64,000 nt of DNA. Source: Candidimonas humi (GTDB lineage Bacteria; Pseudomonadota; Gammaproteobacteria; Burkholderiales; Burkholderiaceae_B). The notes beneath the pieces were generated by a model, which saw nothing but the letters and a program-made list of their open reading frames with translations, ran no database searches and had not been told where the DNA came from. Positions 9,172 through 18,115 of this stretch are shown here, piece after piece (positions within the stretch are counted from its first letter, which is position 1; each line of letters starts with the position of its first letter). The stretch spans positions 62,001 to 126,000 of the forward strand of contig NZ_JAHTBN010000008.1 of NCBI RefSeq assembly GCF_019166065.1, written 5' to 3'. The translations under genes and the position numbers were made by a program.

Positions 9172-10230
9172 CTAGAGCCAGCGATTCTTCTTGAAGCGCC
9201 AATACAGGATCGCGCATGCCCCCGCCGTCAGGCCCATGATCAGCGGGTAGCCGAAGGTCCATGACAGCTCGGGCATGTACTTGAAATTCATGCCGTATAT
9301 GCCGGCCACCGCGGTCGGCACCGCCAGGATGGCCGCCCAGGACGCCAGCTTCTTGGTGATGTCGGTCTGCTGCGACTGGCCTATCATGAGGCTGGCCTCG
9401 AAGGCGAAGGCCAGCGCCTCGCGCAGGCTGTTGAGCAGTTCGTCGACGCGCTGCACGCGGTCGGCCACTTCGCCGAAATAGCCGCGGCAATTCTGGTCGA
9501 TATTGTTGCTCTCGACGCGCGACAGCCTGCGGCAGATTTCCACCAGCGGCGAGATCGCCACGTGGATGCGCAGCAGGTCGCGACGGTATTGATAGACGCG
9601 CCGCACGTCGGTATCCTGGAAGCCGCGCAGCAGGAATTTCTTTTCCACCGCCTCGACCCCCGACTCGATCTTGGCCGAGGCCGCCACATAGCGGTCGGCC
9701 ATCAAGTCCAGCAGCATCGAAGCCACGTAGTCGCTGCCGCGATCGAGCAGTTCCGGGGAATTTTCGAGCAGTTCGCGCAACTTGGTGTGGGTGGCCTGCG
9801 CGCTGCGACGCACCGTGACCAGGAAACCCTTGCCGATGATGATCTGCGTCTCGCCAAAGGTCGGCCGCATGGTCTCCACTTCGACCGTGATGGCGACGAT
9901 CTGGGTCAAACCGGTGTATTCGACGACCCGGGGACGGCGATGAATCTCGTTGATTTCTTCTATGGCCTTGCTGGAAAAACCCAACTGGGCGCCGAGCTGC
10001 TCGATCAGGGCGGGCTCGGGGGATTTCAGGCCCACCCAGATCAGGTGTTCGCCCGGCTCGACATAGCGCGCGATATGGCTGACCGGGATTTCGCGCGGCT
10101 CATGGCCCTTGCGATACAGCATCGAGGCGACGACGCTGGAATCGCCCTGGGCATCGAGCGTCGAGGCTTCATGCCCCGGGCCGGCCGCGTCGGAATGGCC
10201 GGACTCGGTGGCGGCGGGATCGCTGGACAT
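9172..10230 (-). CDS. corA: CorA-family magnesium/cobalt channel
   Basis: Divalent-cation channel, 352 residues. A cytoplasmic N-terminal domain is followed by two C-terminal helices; the pore signature YGMNF is present at the end of the first helix (AVPTAVAGIYGMNF), and the protein ends in the basic tail KKNRWL. The ATG at 10230 gives a normal family length. The first ~30 residues are hydrophilic and variable. The gene is divergent from the DUF423 gene at 10409, so the 178-bp gap holds both promoters. Confidence 0.92.
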   Translation of the reverse strand: MSSDPAATESGHSDAAGPGHEASTLDAQGDSSVVASMLYRKGHEPREIPVSHIARYVEPGEHLIWVGLKSPEPALIEQLGAQLGFSSKAIEEINEIHRRPRVVEYTGLTQIVAITVEVETMRPTFGETQIIIGKGFLVTVRRSAQATHTKLRELLENSPELLDRGSDYVASMLLDLMADRYVAASAKIESGVEAVEKKFLLRGFQDTDVRRVYQYRRDLLRIHVAISPLVEICRRLSRVESNNIDQNCRGYFGEVADRVQRVDELLNSLREALAFAFEASLMIGQSQQTDITKKLASWAAILAVPTAVAGIYGMNFKYMPELSWTFGYPLIMGLTAGACAILYWRFKKNRWL

Positions 10231-10408
10231 GGCTTTTCTGCACCTCGTGCGTGGTGTTTCGGCCCATGATAGCATCTGTGCATGCGCCCACCCGCGCGTT
10301 CGCGCGCCCGGCATCGACACGCCGCCGCACACGCGCTGCCGCCCAGCTAGGGGCGAATCCGCGGGCCCGCGCATCGCCCGCCTACCATAGCCGCCGGAGC
10401 CTGATTCC

Positions 10409-10783
10409 ATGTCCGACCGAACCATAGTGATCGTCGCCAGCCTCACCCTGCTGGTGGCCGTGGCCGCCGGCGCCTTCGGCGCCCATGGCCTGAAACGGGT
10501 GCTCAGCGCAGACATGCTGGCGGTCTGGCATACCGCCGTGCTCTATCAGCTCGTGCACGGCCTGGGCATGCTGGCCATTGCCGGGCTGGGGACGCGCTTC
10601 GGCTCGCCACTGCTGAGTTCGGCCGCAGGGCTGATGTTCGCCGGCATCGTGCTGTTCAGCGGCAGCCTCTACTTGCTGGCGACCACCGGCGTGCGCTGGC
10701 TCGGCGCCATCACCCCCATAGGCGGCCTGGCCTTCATCCTGGCCTGGGCGCTGGTGGCCCTGGCCGCCTGGCGCTCAGCCTGA
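10409..10783 (+). CDS. DUF423 (YgdD-like) small membrane protein
   Basis: 124 residues with four predicted transmembrane segments and the family motif GAFGAHGLK near residues 21-29, followed by the W.TAVLYQLVHG segment. Function is unknown in this family. It ends 17 bp before the convergent CoA-transferase gene. Confidence 0.9.
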   Translation: MSDRTIVIVASLTLLVAVAAGAFGAHGLKRVLSADMLAVWHTAVLYQLVHGLGMLAIAGLGTRFGSPLLSSAAGLMFAGIVLFSGSLYLLATTGVRWLGAITPIGGLAFILAWALVALAAWRSA

Positions 10784-10800
10784 GCAAACCCGCGCCACGC

Positions 10801-11940
10801 CTACGACGCGCCGAAGATCTCGTCGTTGTGCTGCCCATACGCGGGCGGCAGCCTGCGCAGGCTGGCGGGTGTGCGCGACAACTTGATGGGCGAGGCGAGC
10901 GCCCGGTAGGCGCCCTGCTCCAGCACCATGCCGCGATGCCTGGTATGCGGATGGTCTATCAGCTCGGCCACGTTCAGCACCGGCGCGGCCGGCACCCCGC
11001 GTTCGAGCAGGGTCTGCGCCAGCTCGGCCGCCGCGTGCCCGCGCAGCAGCTCCGTCAACAGCGCCCGCAGCGCCTCGCGATGCTGCAGCCGGTCCGCATT
11101 GCTGCGAAAACGCTCGTCGGCGGCCAGGCCGGGCGCGCCGAGCACGTCCGCCAGCAATTCGAACTGGCGGTTATTGCCCACCGCCAGGAATAGTTCGCCG
11201 CTGCGGGTGGGGAACGATTCGTAGGGCGAGATATTGGGATGCGCATTGCCGGTGCGCCGCGGCACGGCGCCGCCCAGGAAATAATTGGCGGCATGCGGAT
11301 GCAATAGCGAAATGGCGCAATCGAACAGCGTGATGTCCAGGAACTGGCCGCGCCCGCTGCGCTGCCGTTCGTTGATGGCCAGCAAGATCGCCAGGGCGGC
11401 ATTCAGGCCGGTCACCATGTCCACCACCGGCAAGCCCACGCGCGTGGGTTCCCCATCGGCCTGGCCGTTGACGCTCATCAGGCCGCACATCGCCTGGGCG
11501 CAGGCGTCATAGCCCGGCAGCCCGCCCAGCGGGCCGTCGGCGCCGAAACCGCTGATGCGGCAATGGACCAGGCGCGGAAATTCCTGCTGCAGCGCCTGTG
11601 CGCCCAGGCCCCATTTTTCCAGGGTGCCGGGCTTGAAATTCTCGACCAGCACGTCCGCATCGGCCAGCATGGCCTTGAGCAGCGCCTGGCCCTGCGCTTG
11701 CGACAAGTCCAGCGACAGGCCGTACTTGTTGCGGTTCACGCCCAGGAAATACGAAGCCGTGCCGTCCAGGAACGGAGGCCCCCAGGCGCGCGTCTCGTCG
11801 CCCGAAGGCGGCTCGATCTTGTAGACGTCGGCGCCATGATCGCCGAGGATCTGGGTGCAGTACGGGCCGCCCAGCACGCGCGACAGGTCGATGACCTTGC
11901 AGCCGGCCAGTGCGCCGGCCTCGCGATTGTTCTCTTGCAT
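10801..11940 (-). CDS. CaiB/BaiF class III CoA transferase
   Basis: Formyl-CoA-transferase-type enzyme of 379 residues that moves CoA between carboxylic acids. The N-terminus GCKVIDLSRVLGGPYCTQIL with LGDHGADVYKIEPP is typical, and the candidate catalytic Asp sits in GYDACAQAMCG. The ATG at 11940 has a strong AAGGAG upstream. It is the last gene of a minus-strand set with an acyl-CoA dehydrogenase and a Bug receptor, which suggests uptake, CoA activation and oxidation of one organic acid. The substrate cannot be read from the sequence. Confidence 0.9.
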   Translation of the reverse strand: MQENNREAGALAGCKVIDLSRVLGGPYCTQILGDHGADVYKIEPPSGDETRAWGPPFLDGTASYFLGVNRNKYGLSLDLSQAQGQALLKAMLADADVLVENFKPGTLEKWGLGAQALQQEFPRLVHCRISGFGADGPLGGLPGYDACAQAMCGLMSVNGQADGEPTRVGLPVVDMVTGLNAALAILLAINERQRSGRGQFLDITLFDCAISLLHPHAANYFLGGAVPRRTGNAHPNISPYESFPTRSGELFLAVGNNRQFELLADVLGAPGLAADERFRSNADRLQHREALRALLTELLRGHAAAELAQTLLERGVPAAPVLNVAELIDHPHTRHRGMVLEQGAYRALASPIKLSRTPASLRRLPPAYGQHNDEIFGAS

Positions 11941-12039
11941 GACCTCGGTCTCCTTAGGGCCGGTTGATGTTGAATAAGGCGCCGCGCCGCAGGCCGGCAT
12001 CCGGGCGGGACGCCCCTGCGGCCGCCGCGCCCGCCTCGT

Positions 12040-13017
12040 TCAATCCAGCGAGATATGGGCGCTGTGGATCAGCGCGGCCCACTTGGGCACCTGCTGGCCT
12101 ATGAAATCGGCCAAGCCCTGGGGCGTCTGGTCTGCGGCACGCACGATGCCCTGAGTGGCCAGGGTGCTCTTGACCGCCGGATCGGACATGGCCTCGATGA
12201 AGGCATGATTCAGCTTGTCGACCACCGGCGCCGGCGTGCCCTTGGGGGCGACGATGCCGAAGAACACGCTGGAATCGTAGCCCTTGAGGCCTTCCTCGTC
12301 GAGGGTGGGCAGGTCGGGCAGCGCTTCCGAGCGCTGCGCGCTGGCCAGGCCGATGGCGCGCAGGGTGCCGTTCTTGACGTGCGGCAGTGCGGTCAGGATA
12401 TCGGTGAACGACATCGTCACCTGGCCGCCCAGCAGGTCGTTGAGCGCCGGGCCCGTGCCTTTATAGGGTATGTGCTGGATGTCCGTGCCGGCCATCTGGT
12501 TGAACAACACGCCCGCCAGGTGCGAAGACGCGCCGTTGCCCGAGGACGCATACGTGAGCTTACCGGGATTCTGCTTGGCGTAGGCGATCAGTTCCTGCAA
12601 GGTCTTGGCCGGCACCTTGGGATTGACCACCAGTATGTTCGGCAGGTGGCCGATGCGGATGATGGGCGCGAAGCTGGTGCGCGGATCATAGTGCAGGCGC
12701 TTGTACAGGCTGACATTGATCGCCAGCGGCCCCGAAGTGCCGAACAGCACCGTATAGCCGTCGGGCTTGGACTGCGCCACGTATTCGGAACCGATATTGC
12801 CGCCCGCGCCCGCCTTGTTCTCGACGATGACCGTCTGGCCCAGCGGCTTGTTCAGCGCCTGCGCCAGCCTGCGGGCCAGGGCGTCGGTCGGGCCGCCGGG
12901 CGGGAACGGCACGACCAGGTGTATGGGCCGGTCGGGGTAGCTGTCGGCCGCGGCGGCGGGGCCGGCCAGCGTGCACAGCGCCGTGGCGGCAAGCAGGGTT
13001 GCAAGGGCTTTCTTCAT
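12040..13017 (-). CDS. Bug-type solute-binding receptor (TctC family)
   Basis: Periplasmic receptor of 325 residues with a signal peptide (residues 1-23, ending AAAADS). Family features: DRPIHLVVPFPPGGPTDALAR, VENKAGAGGNIGSEYVA, the KPDGYT motif, and HIPYKGTGPALNDLLGGQV. Such receptors are greatly expanded in Bordetella and bind carboxylates, usually without dedicated membrane partners. It lies between the CoA transferase and acyl-CoA dehydrogenase genes and probably binds the acid they metabolise. Confidence 0.93.
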   Translation of the reverse strand: MKKALATLLAATALCTLAGPAAAADSYPDRPIHLVVPFPPGGPTDALARRLAQALNKPLGQTVIVENKAGAGGNIGSEYVAQSKPDGYTVLFGTSGPLAINVSLYKRLHYDPRTSFAPIIRIGHLPNILVVNPKVPAKTLQELIAYAKQNPGKLTYASSGNGASSHLAGVLFNQMAGTDIQHIPYKGTGPALNDLLGGQVTMSFTDILTALPHVKNGTLRAIGLASAQRSEALPDLPTLDEEGLKGYDSSVFFGIVAPKGTPAPVVDKLNHAFIEAMSDPAVKSTLATQGIVRAADQTPQGLADFIGQQVPKWAALIHSAHISLD

Positions 13018-13158
13018 GATGTCTCCAGGTGGTCTATGAATATGCTGCAGGGGAAAGATGCTGCAAAGTACAGGGCTGGCGCCGCGCTCCGGCGCAGGCC
13101 TTGCGGCGTGTATGACGCGCCGCCGCCGGATATCCGGATAGATGGCGCCGGGGCGCCT

Positions 13159-14853
13159 TCAGCCGCGGCCCGCCAGCAATGCGCCGCAATCGGCCAGGGG
13201 CTCGGCCGCGGCGCAGGGGTCGCGCGGCGCCAGGCGATGCTGCAGGACCAGGTCGGCCAGCTCGTTGCGCCGTTCCAGTCCCGCGTGCCGGGCCTCGCTG
13301 CGCATGGCGGCCAGCGACACCAGGTGATAGAGGGCCGAAGCCGCCTGGCGCGCCAGGTCGGAACGGTCGTCGCGCACCGCCGCCTCGGCCAGGTCGCAGG
13401 CCTTGTCCAGGCTTTCGGCCTGCAGCGCGGCCAGGTGCGGCGCGCAAGGCAGGCCCTCGGCCAGCAGGCTCTCGACATGTTGCCGCAGCGCGGCCAGGCA
13501 ATCGTTTTTGCGTATGGCGCGCAGCACGTCCAGGGCCACGATATTGCTGGTGCCTTCCCAGATCGAGCCCAGGTGCGCATCGCGCACCAGGCGCGGCTCG
13601 ACCCACTCCTCGATATAGCCGCAGCCGCCGCGCACCTCCATGCCGTCGCCAGTAACCTTGCGAGCGTCGCGGCAGGCGCGGAACTTGATCAGCGGCGTCA
13701 GGATGCGCACCAGCTTGCGGGCCTGCGTCTCACCCTGGTCGGCTCGCTGCAATGCCTGCGCGGTCTGGAACACGAAGGAACGCGCCTGTTCCGTGGGCAG
13801 CGTCATCTTCAGCAACTGGCGCTGCATCAGCGGCATGTCGAGCAAACGCTTGCCGAAGGCGCGCCGGTGCTCGGCCACGTACATCGCCTCGGTAAGCGAG
13901 CGGCGCATCAGGCCGGCGGCCCGCATGCCGTTGGACAGGCGCGAGTTGTTGACCATGTCGGCCATCTGCTGGAAGCCGCGGCCGCGCTCGCCCACCAGCC
14001 AGGCCAGGGCCCCTTCCAGGCGAATCTCGCCGCTGGCCATGGAGCGCGTGCCCAGCTTGTCCTTCAGGCGCAAGATGCGGTAGTGATTGTGCCCGCCTTC
14101 GGGCAGCTCGCGCGGCAGCAAAAACAGCGACACCCCGGCCAGGCCGTCCTGCGCCTCGCTGCGCGCCAGCACCATGGCAAAGCCGGCGTCCGGGTTCGAG
14201 CAGAACCACTTGTCGCCTGACAGACGCCAGGTGCCGTCGAGCTGGGCTTCGGCGCGCGTCTCGGTGGCGCTGATGTCCGAACCCGCCGCCTGCTCGGTCA
14301 TGAACATGGCGCCCTGGCGCAGTTCGTCGAAATCCAGGGCAGTCACTTGCGGCAGTACCCGCTCCACCAGCTCGGGCGTACCGAAGCGGCGCAAGGTGCG
14401 GGCCAGCGAATCGGTCATGCTGACGGGGCAGCACAAGCCGAACTCGGCCTGCACGAACAAATGGCTCAACGCATACTTGACCAGCGGCGGCATGGGCGCA
14501 TCCCAGCCCAGCACCCCGGGCCGGTGCGACATCGCCGCCAGGCCGAACCGTTCGTAGGCCCAACGCTCCAGCTCTACATAATCCGGATGCTTGTCGATGC
14601 GCGACTCGTCCTGGCCGGCGCGGCTGCGCACCGACAGCGTCGGGAGATGCTTGTCGGCCGACGCGGCCAGCTCGTCCAGCGTCGATCCCGCCAGGCGCCC
14701 CAGCTCGTCGAAATGCGGCAGCAGGTGCGCATACAGGTCGGCGGGCAGATAGGCGCGCAGCATGGGCTCGGCATAAGGGTCGGCCCGGAACAGATTGATG
14801 CCTCGGGAATCGGGAATATTCGGCGCCGCCGCCGCAGTCGCTTGTTGCACCAT
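13159..14853 (-). CDS. Acyl-CoA dehydrogenase family protein (AidB/DcaA-like, long form)
   Basis: FAD-dependent acyl-CoA dehydrogenase homologue, 564 residues, longer than classical ACADs (about 380). Visible motifs: CPVSMTDSLARTLRR, FMTEQAAGSDISATET, DKWFCSNPDAGFAMVLAR, RLKDKLGTRSMASGEI and LGSIWEGTSNIVALDVLR, followed by a C-terminal helical extension. The start ATG at 14853 precedes MVQQATAA. It is divergent from the LysR gene at 15145, its likely regulator, and heads a probable operon with the Bug receptor and CoA transferase. Confidence 0.9.
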   Translation of the reverse strand: MVQQATAAAAPNIPDSRGINLFRADPYAEPMLRAYLPADLYAHLLPHFDELGRLAGSTLDELAASADKHLPTLSVRSRAGQDESRIDKHPDYVELERWAYERFGLAAMSHRPGVLGWDAPMPPLVKYALSHLFVQAEFGLCCPVSMTDSLARTLRRFGTPELVERVLPQVTALDFDELRQGAMFMTEQAAGSDISATETRAEAQLDGTWRLSGDKWFCSNPDAGFAMVLARSEAQDGLAGVSLFLLPRELPEGGHNHYRILRLKDKLGTRSMASGEIRLEGALAWLVGERGRGFQQMADMVNNSRLSNGMRAAGLMRRSLTEAMYVAEHRRAFGKRLLDMPLMQRQLLKMTLPTEQARSFVFQTAQALQRADQGETQARKLVRILTPLIKFRACRDARKVTGDGMEVRGGCGYIEEWVEPRLVRDAHLGSIWEGTSNIVALDVLRAIRKNDCLAALRQHVESLLAEGLPCAPHLAALQAESLDKACDLAEAAVRDDRSDLARQAASALYHLVSLAAMRSEARHAGLERRNELADLVLQHRLAPRDPCAAAEPLADCGALLAGRG

Positions 14854-14920
14854 GATGAGCCCGCCTCGAAGAGTGTTCGTACTGATGTTGCGGATCTTAG
14901 GCGCGGGTATTGATATATAC

Positions 14921-14963
14921 AAATACTGTATTTATGATTATCTATATAGAATATGTATAGATA
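14921..14963. promoter_or_regulatory. AT-rich divergent regulatory region with two palindromes
   Basis: The dehydrogenase-LysR gap turns sharply AT-rich here. It contains AAATACTGTATTT (14921-14933), a perfect palindrome around a central base, and TATCTATA...TATAGATA (14939-14946 and 14956-14963). Position and symmetry fit LysR binding and overlapping divergent promoters; which regulator binds is inferred. Confidence 0.55.
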
Positions 14964-15144
14964 GCCGGAACGTGTATGGGTAACCGGAACGGCTGCCTGC
15001 GCGGCAGCGCGCCGCGCCAAGCCGCCGCGGTAGCCTGCTTCGACCCGCGCTCTACAGGCGCGCGGCCGTGCAAGGCCGGCGGCTCTGCGGCAAGCATGGC
15101 CGGATCTTGCCGCGGCAAACAGAAAGCGGAAAACGGGAGCAGAC

Positions 15145-16128
15145 ATGGACGAGCTCGACCCCAGGCTTCTGCGCTACTTCGTGGTGGTGGCCGAAGAACT
15201 CAGCTTCAGCCGGGCGGCGCTGCGTCTGCATATTTCACAGCCGCCCCTGTCCTATGCCATCAAGCAGCTCGAGGACAGCCTGGGCGCCAGGCTGCTGGAA
15301 CGTACCAGCCGCCGCGTGGAACTCACCGCGGCCGGGCGCGCCCTGTACCGCGAAGCCCAGTTCCTGCTGCGCAGGCACGTCGATGTGCGCAAGCTGGTGC
15401 AGCGCATCGACGCCGGGCTGCACGGGCAGATCAAGATCGGTTTCGTGGGTTCCATGCTCTACCGGCGCCTGCCCGAGGTGCTGAAGCTGTTCCAGCATCA
15501 CTATCCCGACATCGAGCATGTGCTGCTGGAGCTGAACTCGGCCGAACAGATCGAACTGGTGGAACGCGGCGGGCTGGACCTGGGATTCATCCACGCCAAT
15601 CCGGTAGCGCCGCCCGTGCGCGCGCTGGATCTCGTGTCCGAGCCCTTCGCCATCTGCCTGCCCGCCGGTCATCCCCTGGCATCAAAGCGGCGCCTGCGCC
15701 TCGACCAATTGGCCGAGGACGATTTCATTTTCTTTTCGCGCTCGTTCTCGCCCTACTACTACGAAACCCTGCTGTCCATGTGCCTGCAGGCGAGCTTCTA
15801 TCCCAAGGTACGCAACGAGGCGCGGCACTGGCTCAGCGTGGCCTCGCTGGTGTCGCAGGGCCTGGGGGTTTCCATCGTGCCGCAGTGCCTGTCGCGCAGC
15901 GGCATGTCGGGCCTGCGCTTCCTGCCTTTCGATCATGGCCACGAATCCGTCTGCAGCCTGATCTGGTCGGAACAGGCCGCCTCGCGCATCCATGCCCGGC
16001 ACATCGAGCTGGTCAGGCAGGTGTACGGGCTGGACGCTGCGGACAGCGGCCGCAAGAAAGGCGGCGGCCCGCGGCGAGGCGGGCCGGACGCGGGGCGACT
16101 GGTGCCGCCCCGCAGGCCGGGGTCGTAG
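15145..16128 (+). CDS. LysR-family transcriptional regulator
   Basis: 327 residues. The N-terminal winged HTH (LLRYFVVVAEELSFSRAALRLHISQPPLSYAIKQLE, split here only by family reading) is typical, and the effector domain follows from about residue 90. GGGAG lies upstream of the ATG. It is divergent from the acyl-CoA dehydrogenase operon and most likely controls it in response to the acid or its CoA ester. The last ~30 residues are Gly/Arg/Pro-rich and probably disordered. Confidence 0.9.
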   Translation: MDELDPRLLRYFVVVAEELSFSRAALRLHISQPPLSYAIKQLEDSLGARLLERTSRRVELTAAGRALYREAQFLLRRHVDVRKLVQRIDAGLHGQIKIGFVGSMLYRRLPEVLKLFQHHYPDIEHVLLELNSAEQIELVERGGLDLGFIHANPVAPPVRALDLVSEPFAICLPAGHPLASKRRLRLDQLAEDDFIFFSRSFSPYYYETLLSMCLQASFYPKVRNEARHWLSVASLVSQGLGVSIVPQCLSRSGMSGLRFLPFDHGHESVCSLIWSEQAASRIHARHIELVRQVYGLDAADSGRKKGGGPRRGGPDAGRLVPPRRPGS

Positions 16129-16144
16129 ACCCGCGGCAGGCGGA

Positions 16145-17677
16145 TCAGGCCTGGGCGGCCATCTCGCGCTTCTGCTTTTTCTTGATGCGGCGCATCAGCG
16201 GCGGGACCACCACCACGCAGATCGAGACAATCCACAAGCCCAGCGATACCGGGCTGGCGTACAGGATGCCCAGATCGCCGTTGGTAATGGACAGGGCGCG
16301 GCGCAGGTTCTGCTCCATCATATTGCCCAGCACCACCCCCAGCACCAATGGCGCCATCGGCACACCCGCCTTGCGCAGCAGATAGCCGACACCGCCCAGC
16401 ACCGCCGCCATGACCAGGTCGAAGGTGCCGGAATTGATGGCGTACACGCCGATATAGCTGATCGACAGGATGCCCGGCACCATGAGCCAGCCCGGCACCG
16501 ACAACACCTTGGAGAACACGCGCACCATAGGCACGTTCATGAAGAACAGGATCACATTGGCGATGAACAGCGATGCGATCAGGCCCCAGACCAGTTCCGG
16601 CTTGGTATCGAAAAGCGCGGGCCCGGGCGTGATGTTGTACAGGGTCAGCGCGCCCATCATCACCGCGGTGGTGCCCGAGCCCGGCACCCCCAGGGTCAGC
16701 ATGGGCACGAAAGAGCCCACCGCCGAAGCCGTGGCTGCCGCCTCCGGAGCCGCCACGCCGCGCAAGTCGCCCTTGCCGAACTGCGAATCGGCAGGATCCT
16801 TGCTTTCGCACATGCGCTTCTCGTTGGAATAGGCGACTGCCGCGGCCACGCTGGCGCCCGCGCCCGGCAGCACGCCGACGATGAAGCCCAGTATCGAGCT
16901 GCGCGAGATCGTTCCCTTGGCGAAGGACAGTTCCTTCAGGTTGAACAGCTTGCGGCCGCTGGACTCGACTTCTACGTTCTGGCCGGCGACGATCTTCTCG
17001 AGCATCTCGAGCAGCTCGGCCACGGCGAACAGCGCGATCACCACCACCACGAAATCGATGCCGTCGAACAGGTGCACCGAACCGAAGGTATAGCGGTACA
17101 CGCCCGAATTCGCGTCCACGCCCACGGTGGCGATGGCCAGGCCCAGCATGGCCGAGATCGCGCCCTTGACCGGCTGGTCGCCCAGCAGGCTGGTCAGGCA
17201 GCAGAAGGCAAAGACCATCAGCACGAAGTATTCGGCCGGGCCGAAGGCCAGCGCCCACTTGGCCAGCATGGGGGCCAGGATGACGATGCCGATGACGGAA
17301 ACCAGCGCCCCGCAGAACGCGGAAAACGCCGACAGCGACAGCGCCACATTGGCCAGCCCGCGCCGCGCCAGCGGATAGCCGTCCAGCGTCGTCATGATGG
17401 CGCTGGCCTCGCCGGGCACGTTGATGAGGATGGCCGTGATGCGCCCGCCGTATTCCGCGCCGACGTACACCGCCGCCAGCAGGATCAGGGCCGTTTCGGG
17501 CGGCAGGTTCATCGCGAAAGCGATGGGGATGAGCATGGCCACGCCGTTGATGGGCCCCAGGCCCGGCAGCACGCCCACCAGGGTGCCGAAGAAGGCGCCG
17601 ATCAGGGCGACCGCCAGGTTGGACCACGAAACAGCGACGCCAAAGCCCATCTGCAAGTGGGAAAGAATCTCGCTCAC
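16145..17677 (-). CDS. tctA: Tripartite tricarboxylate transporter large membrane subunit TctA
   Basis: About 510 residues with roughly 12 hydrophobic segments. Family motifs: GTLVGVLPGLGPINGVAML near the N-terminus, YVGAEYGGRITAILINVPG, and the second half repeat GFIVGVLPGAGASVAAAVAY with LTLGVPGSGTTAVMMG. I chose a GTG at 17677 that overlaps the tctB stop (GTGA) and has GGAG upstream; it gives the family-normal N-terminus. Last gene of the tctDE-tctCBA run. Confidence 0.93.
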   Translation of the reverse strand: MSEILSHLQMGFGVAVSWSNLAVALIGAFFGTLVGVLPGLGPINGVAMLIPIAFAMNLPPETALILLAAVYVGAEYGGRITAILINVPGEASAIMTTLDGYPLARRGLANVALSLSAFSAFCGALVSVIGIVILAPMLAKWALAFGPAEYFVLMVFAFCCLTSLLGDQPVKGAISAMLGLAIATVGVDANSGVYRYTFGSVHLFDGIDFVVVVIALFAVAELLEMLEKIVAGQNVEVESSGRKLFNLKELSFAKGTISRSSILGFIVGVLPGAGASVAAAVAYSNEKRMCESKDPADSQFGKGDLRGVAAPEAAATASAVGSFVPMLTLGVPGSGTTAVMMGALTLYNITPGPALFDTKPELVWGLIASLFIANVILFFMNVPMVRVFSKVLSVPGWLMVPGILSISYIGVYAINSGTFDLVMAAVLGGVGYLLRKAGVPMAPLVLGVVLGNMMEQNLRRALSITNGDLGILYASPVSLGLWIVSICVVVVPPLMRRIKKKQKREMAAQA

Positions 17678-18111
17678 GACAGGAACTCCAGCAAACCCGG
17701 CGGCAGGACCACGTCCAGCAGGCGGTCGAACAACAGATAAAAGAACACGCTCATGACTACGCCGCTCAAGATGATCTTGCGCCACGCGCCGCCGAACAGC
17801 CTCCCGACCAGCACGACCATGAGCGTGGTGGCGATGATGAAGCCCAGCCAGTCGAACAGCAAGGCATAGACGATGCAGTAGACGACCATGAGCGCAATGC
17901 GCGCGTTGGCCCCCGGCGGATTGCTCTCCGCCCTGTGGCGGCCCTTGAACAGCAGCCACAAGCCGCACAGCCCGATGCATGCGGCCAGCAGCAGCGGAAA
18001 CGTGCGCGGGCCCACCGGTTCGTAGGAGAACGGCGCCTCGATGCCCCAGCCGAACCAGGCCATGAGCACCGCGAACGCAAGCGCGGCGCCCCCCAGATAA
18101 CGATCGGTCAT
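17674..18111 (-). CDS. tctB: Tripartite tricarboxylate transporter small membrane subunit TctB
   Basis: 145 residues, four predicted membrane helices, with the family pattern PVGPRTFPLLLAACIGLCGLW. It pairs with TctA to form the membrane part of the secondary transporter. It starts 4 bp after the tctC stop and overlaps tctA by 4 bp. Confidence 0.92.
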   Translation of the reverse strand: MTDRYLGGAALAFAVLMAWFGWGIEAPFSYEPVGPRTFPLLLAACIGLCGLWLLFKGRHRAESNPPGANARIALMVVYCIVYALLFDWLGFIIATTLMVVLVGRLFGGAWRKIILSGVVMSVFFYLLFDRLLDVVLPPGLLEFLS

Positions 18112-18115
18112 GGCT

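Noticed and set aside
12055-14220. 721-codon plus-strand frame across the Bug receptor and acyl-CoA dehydrogenase
   Set aside because: Antisense to two clearly recognised genes; no motif.
14991-15006. Single GCTGCC/GGCAGC palindrome similar to the CRISPR-like core
   Set aside because: Only one copy, no flanking similarity and no periodicity.
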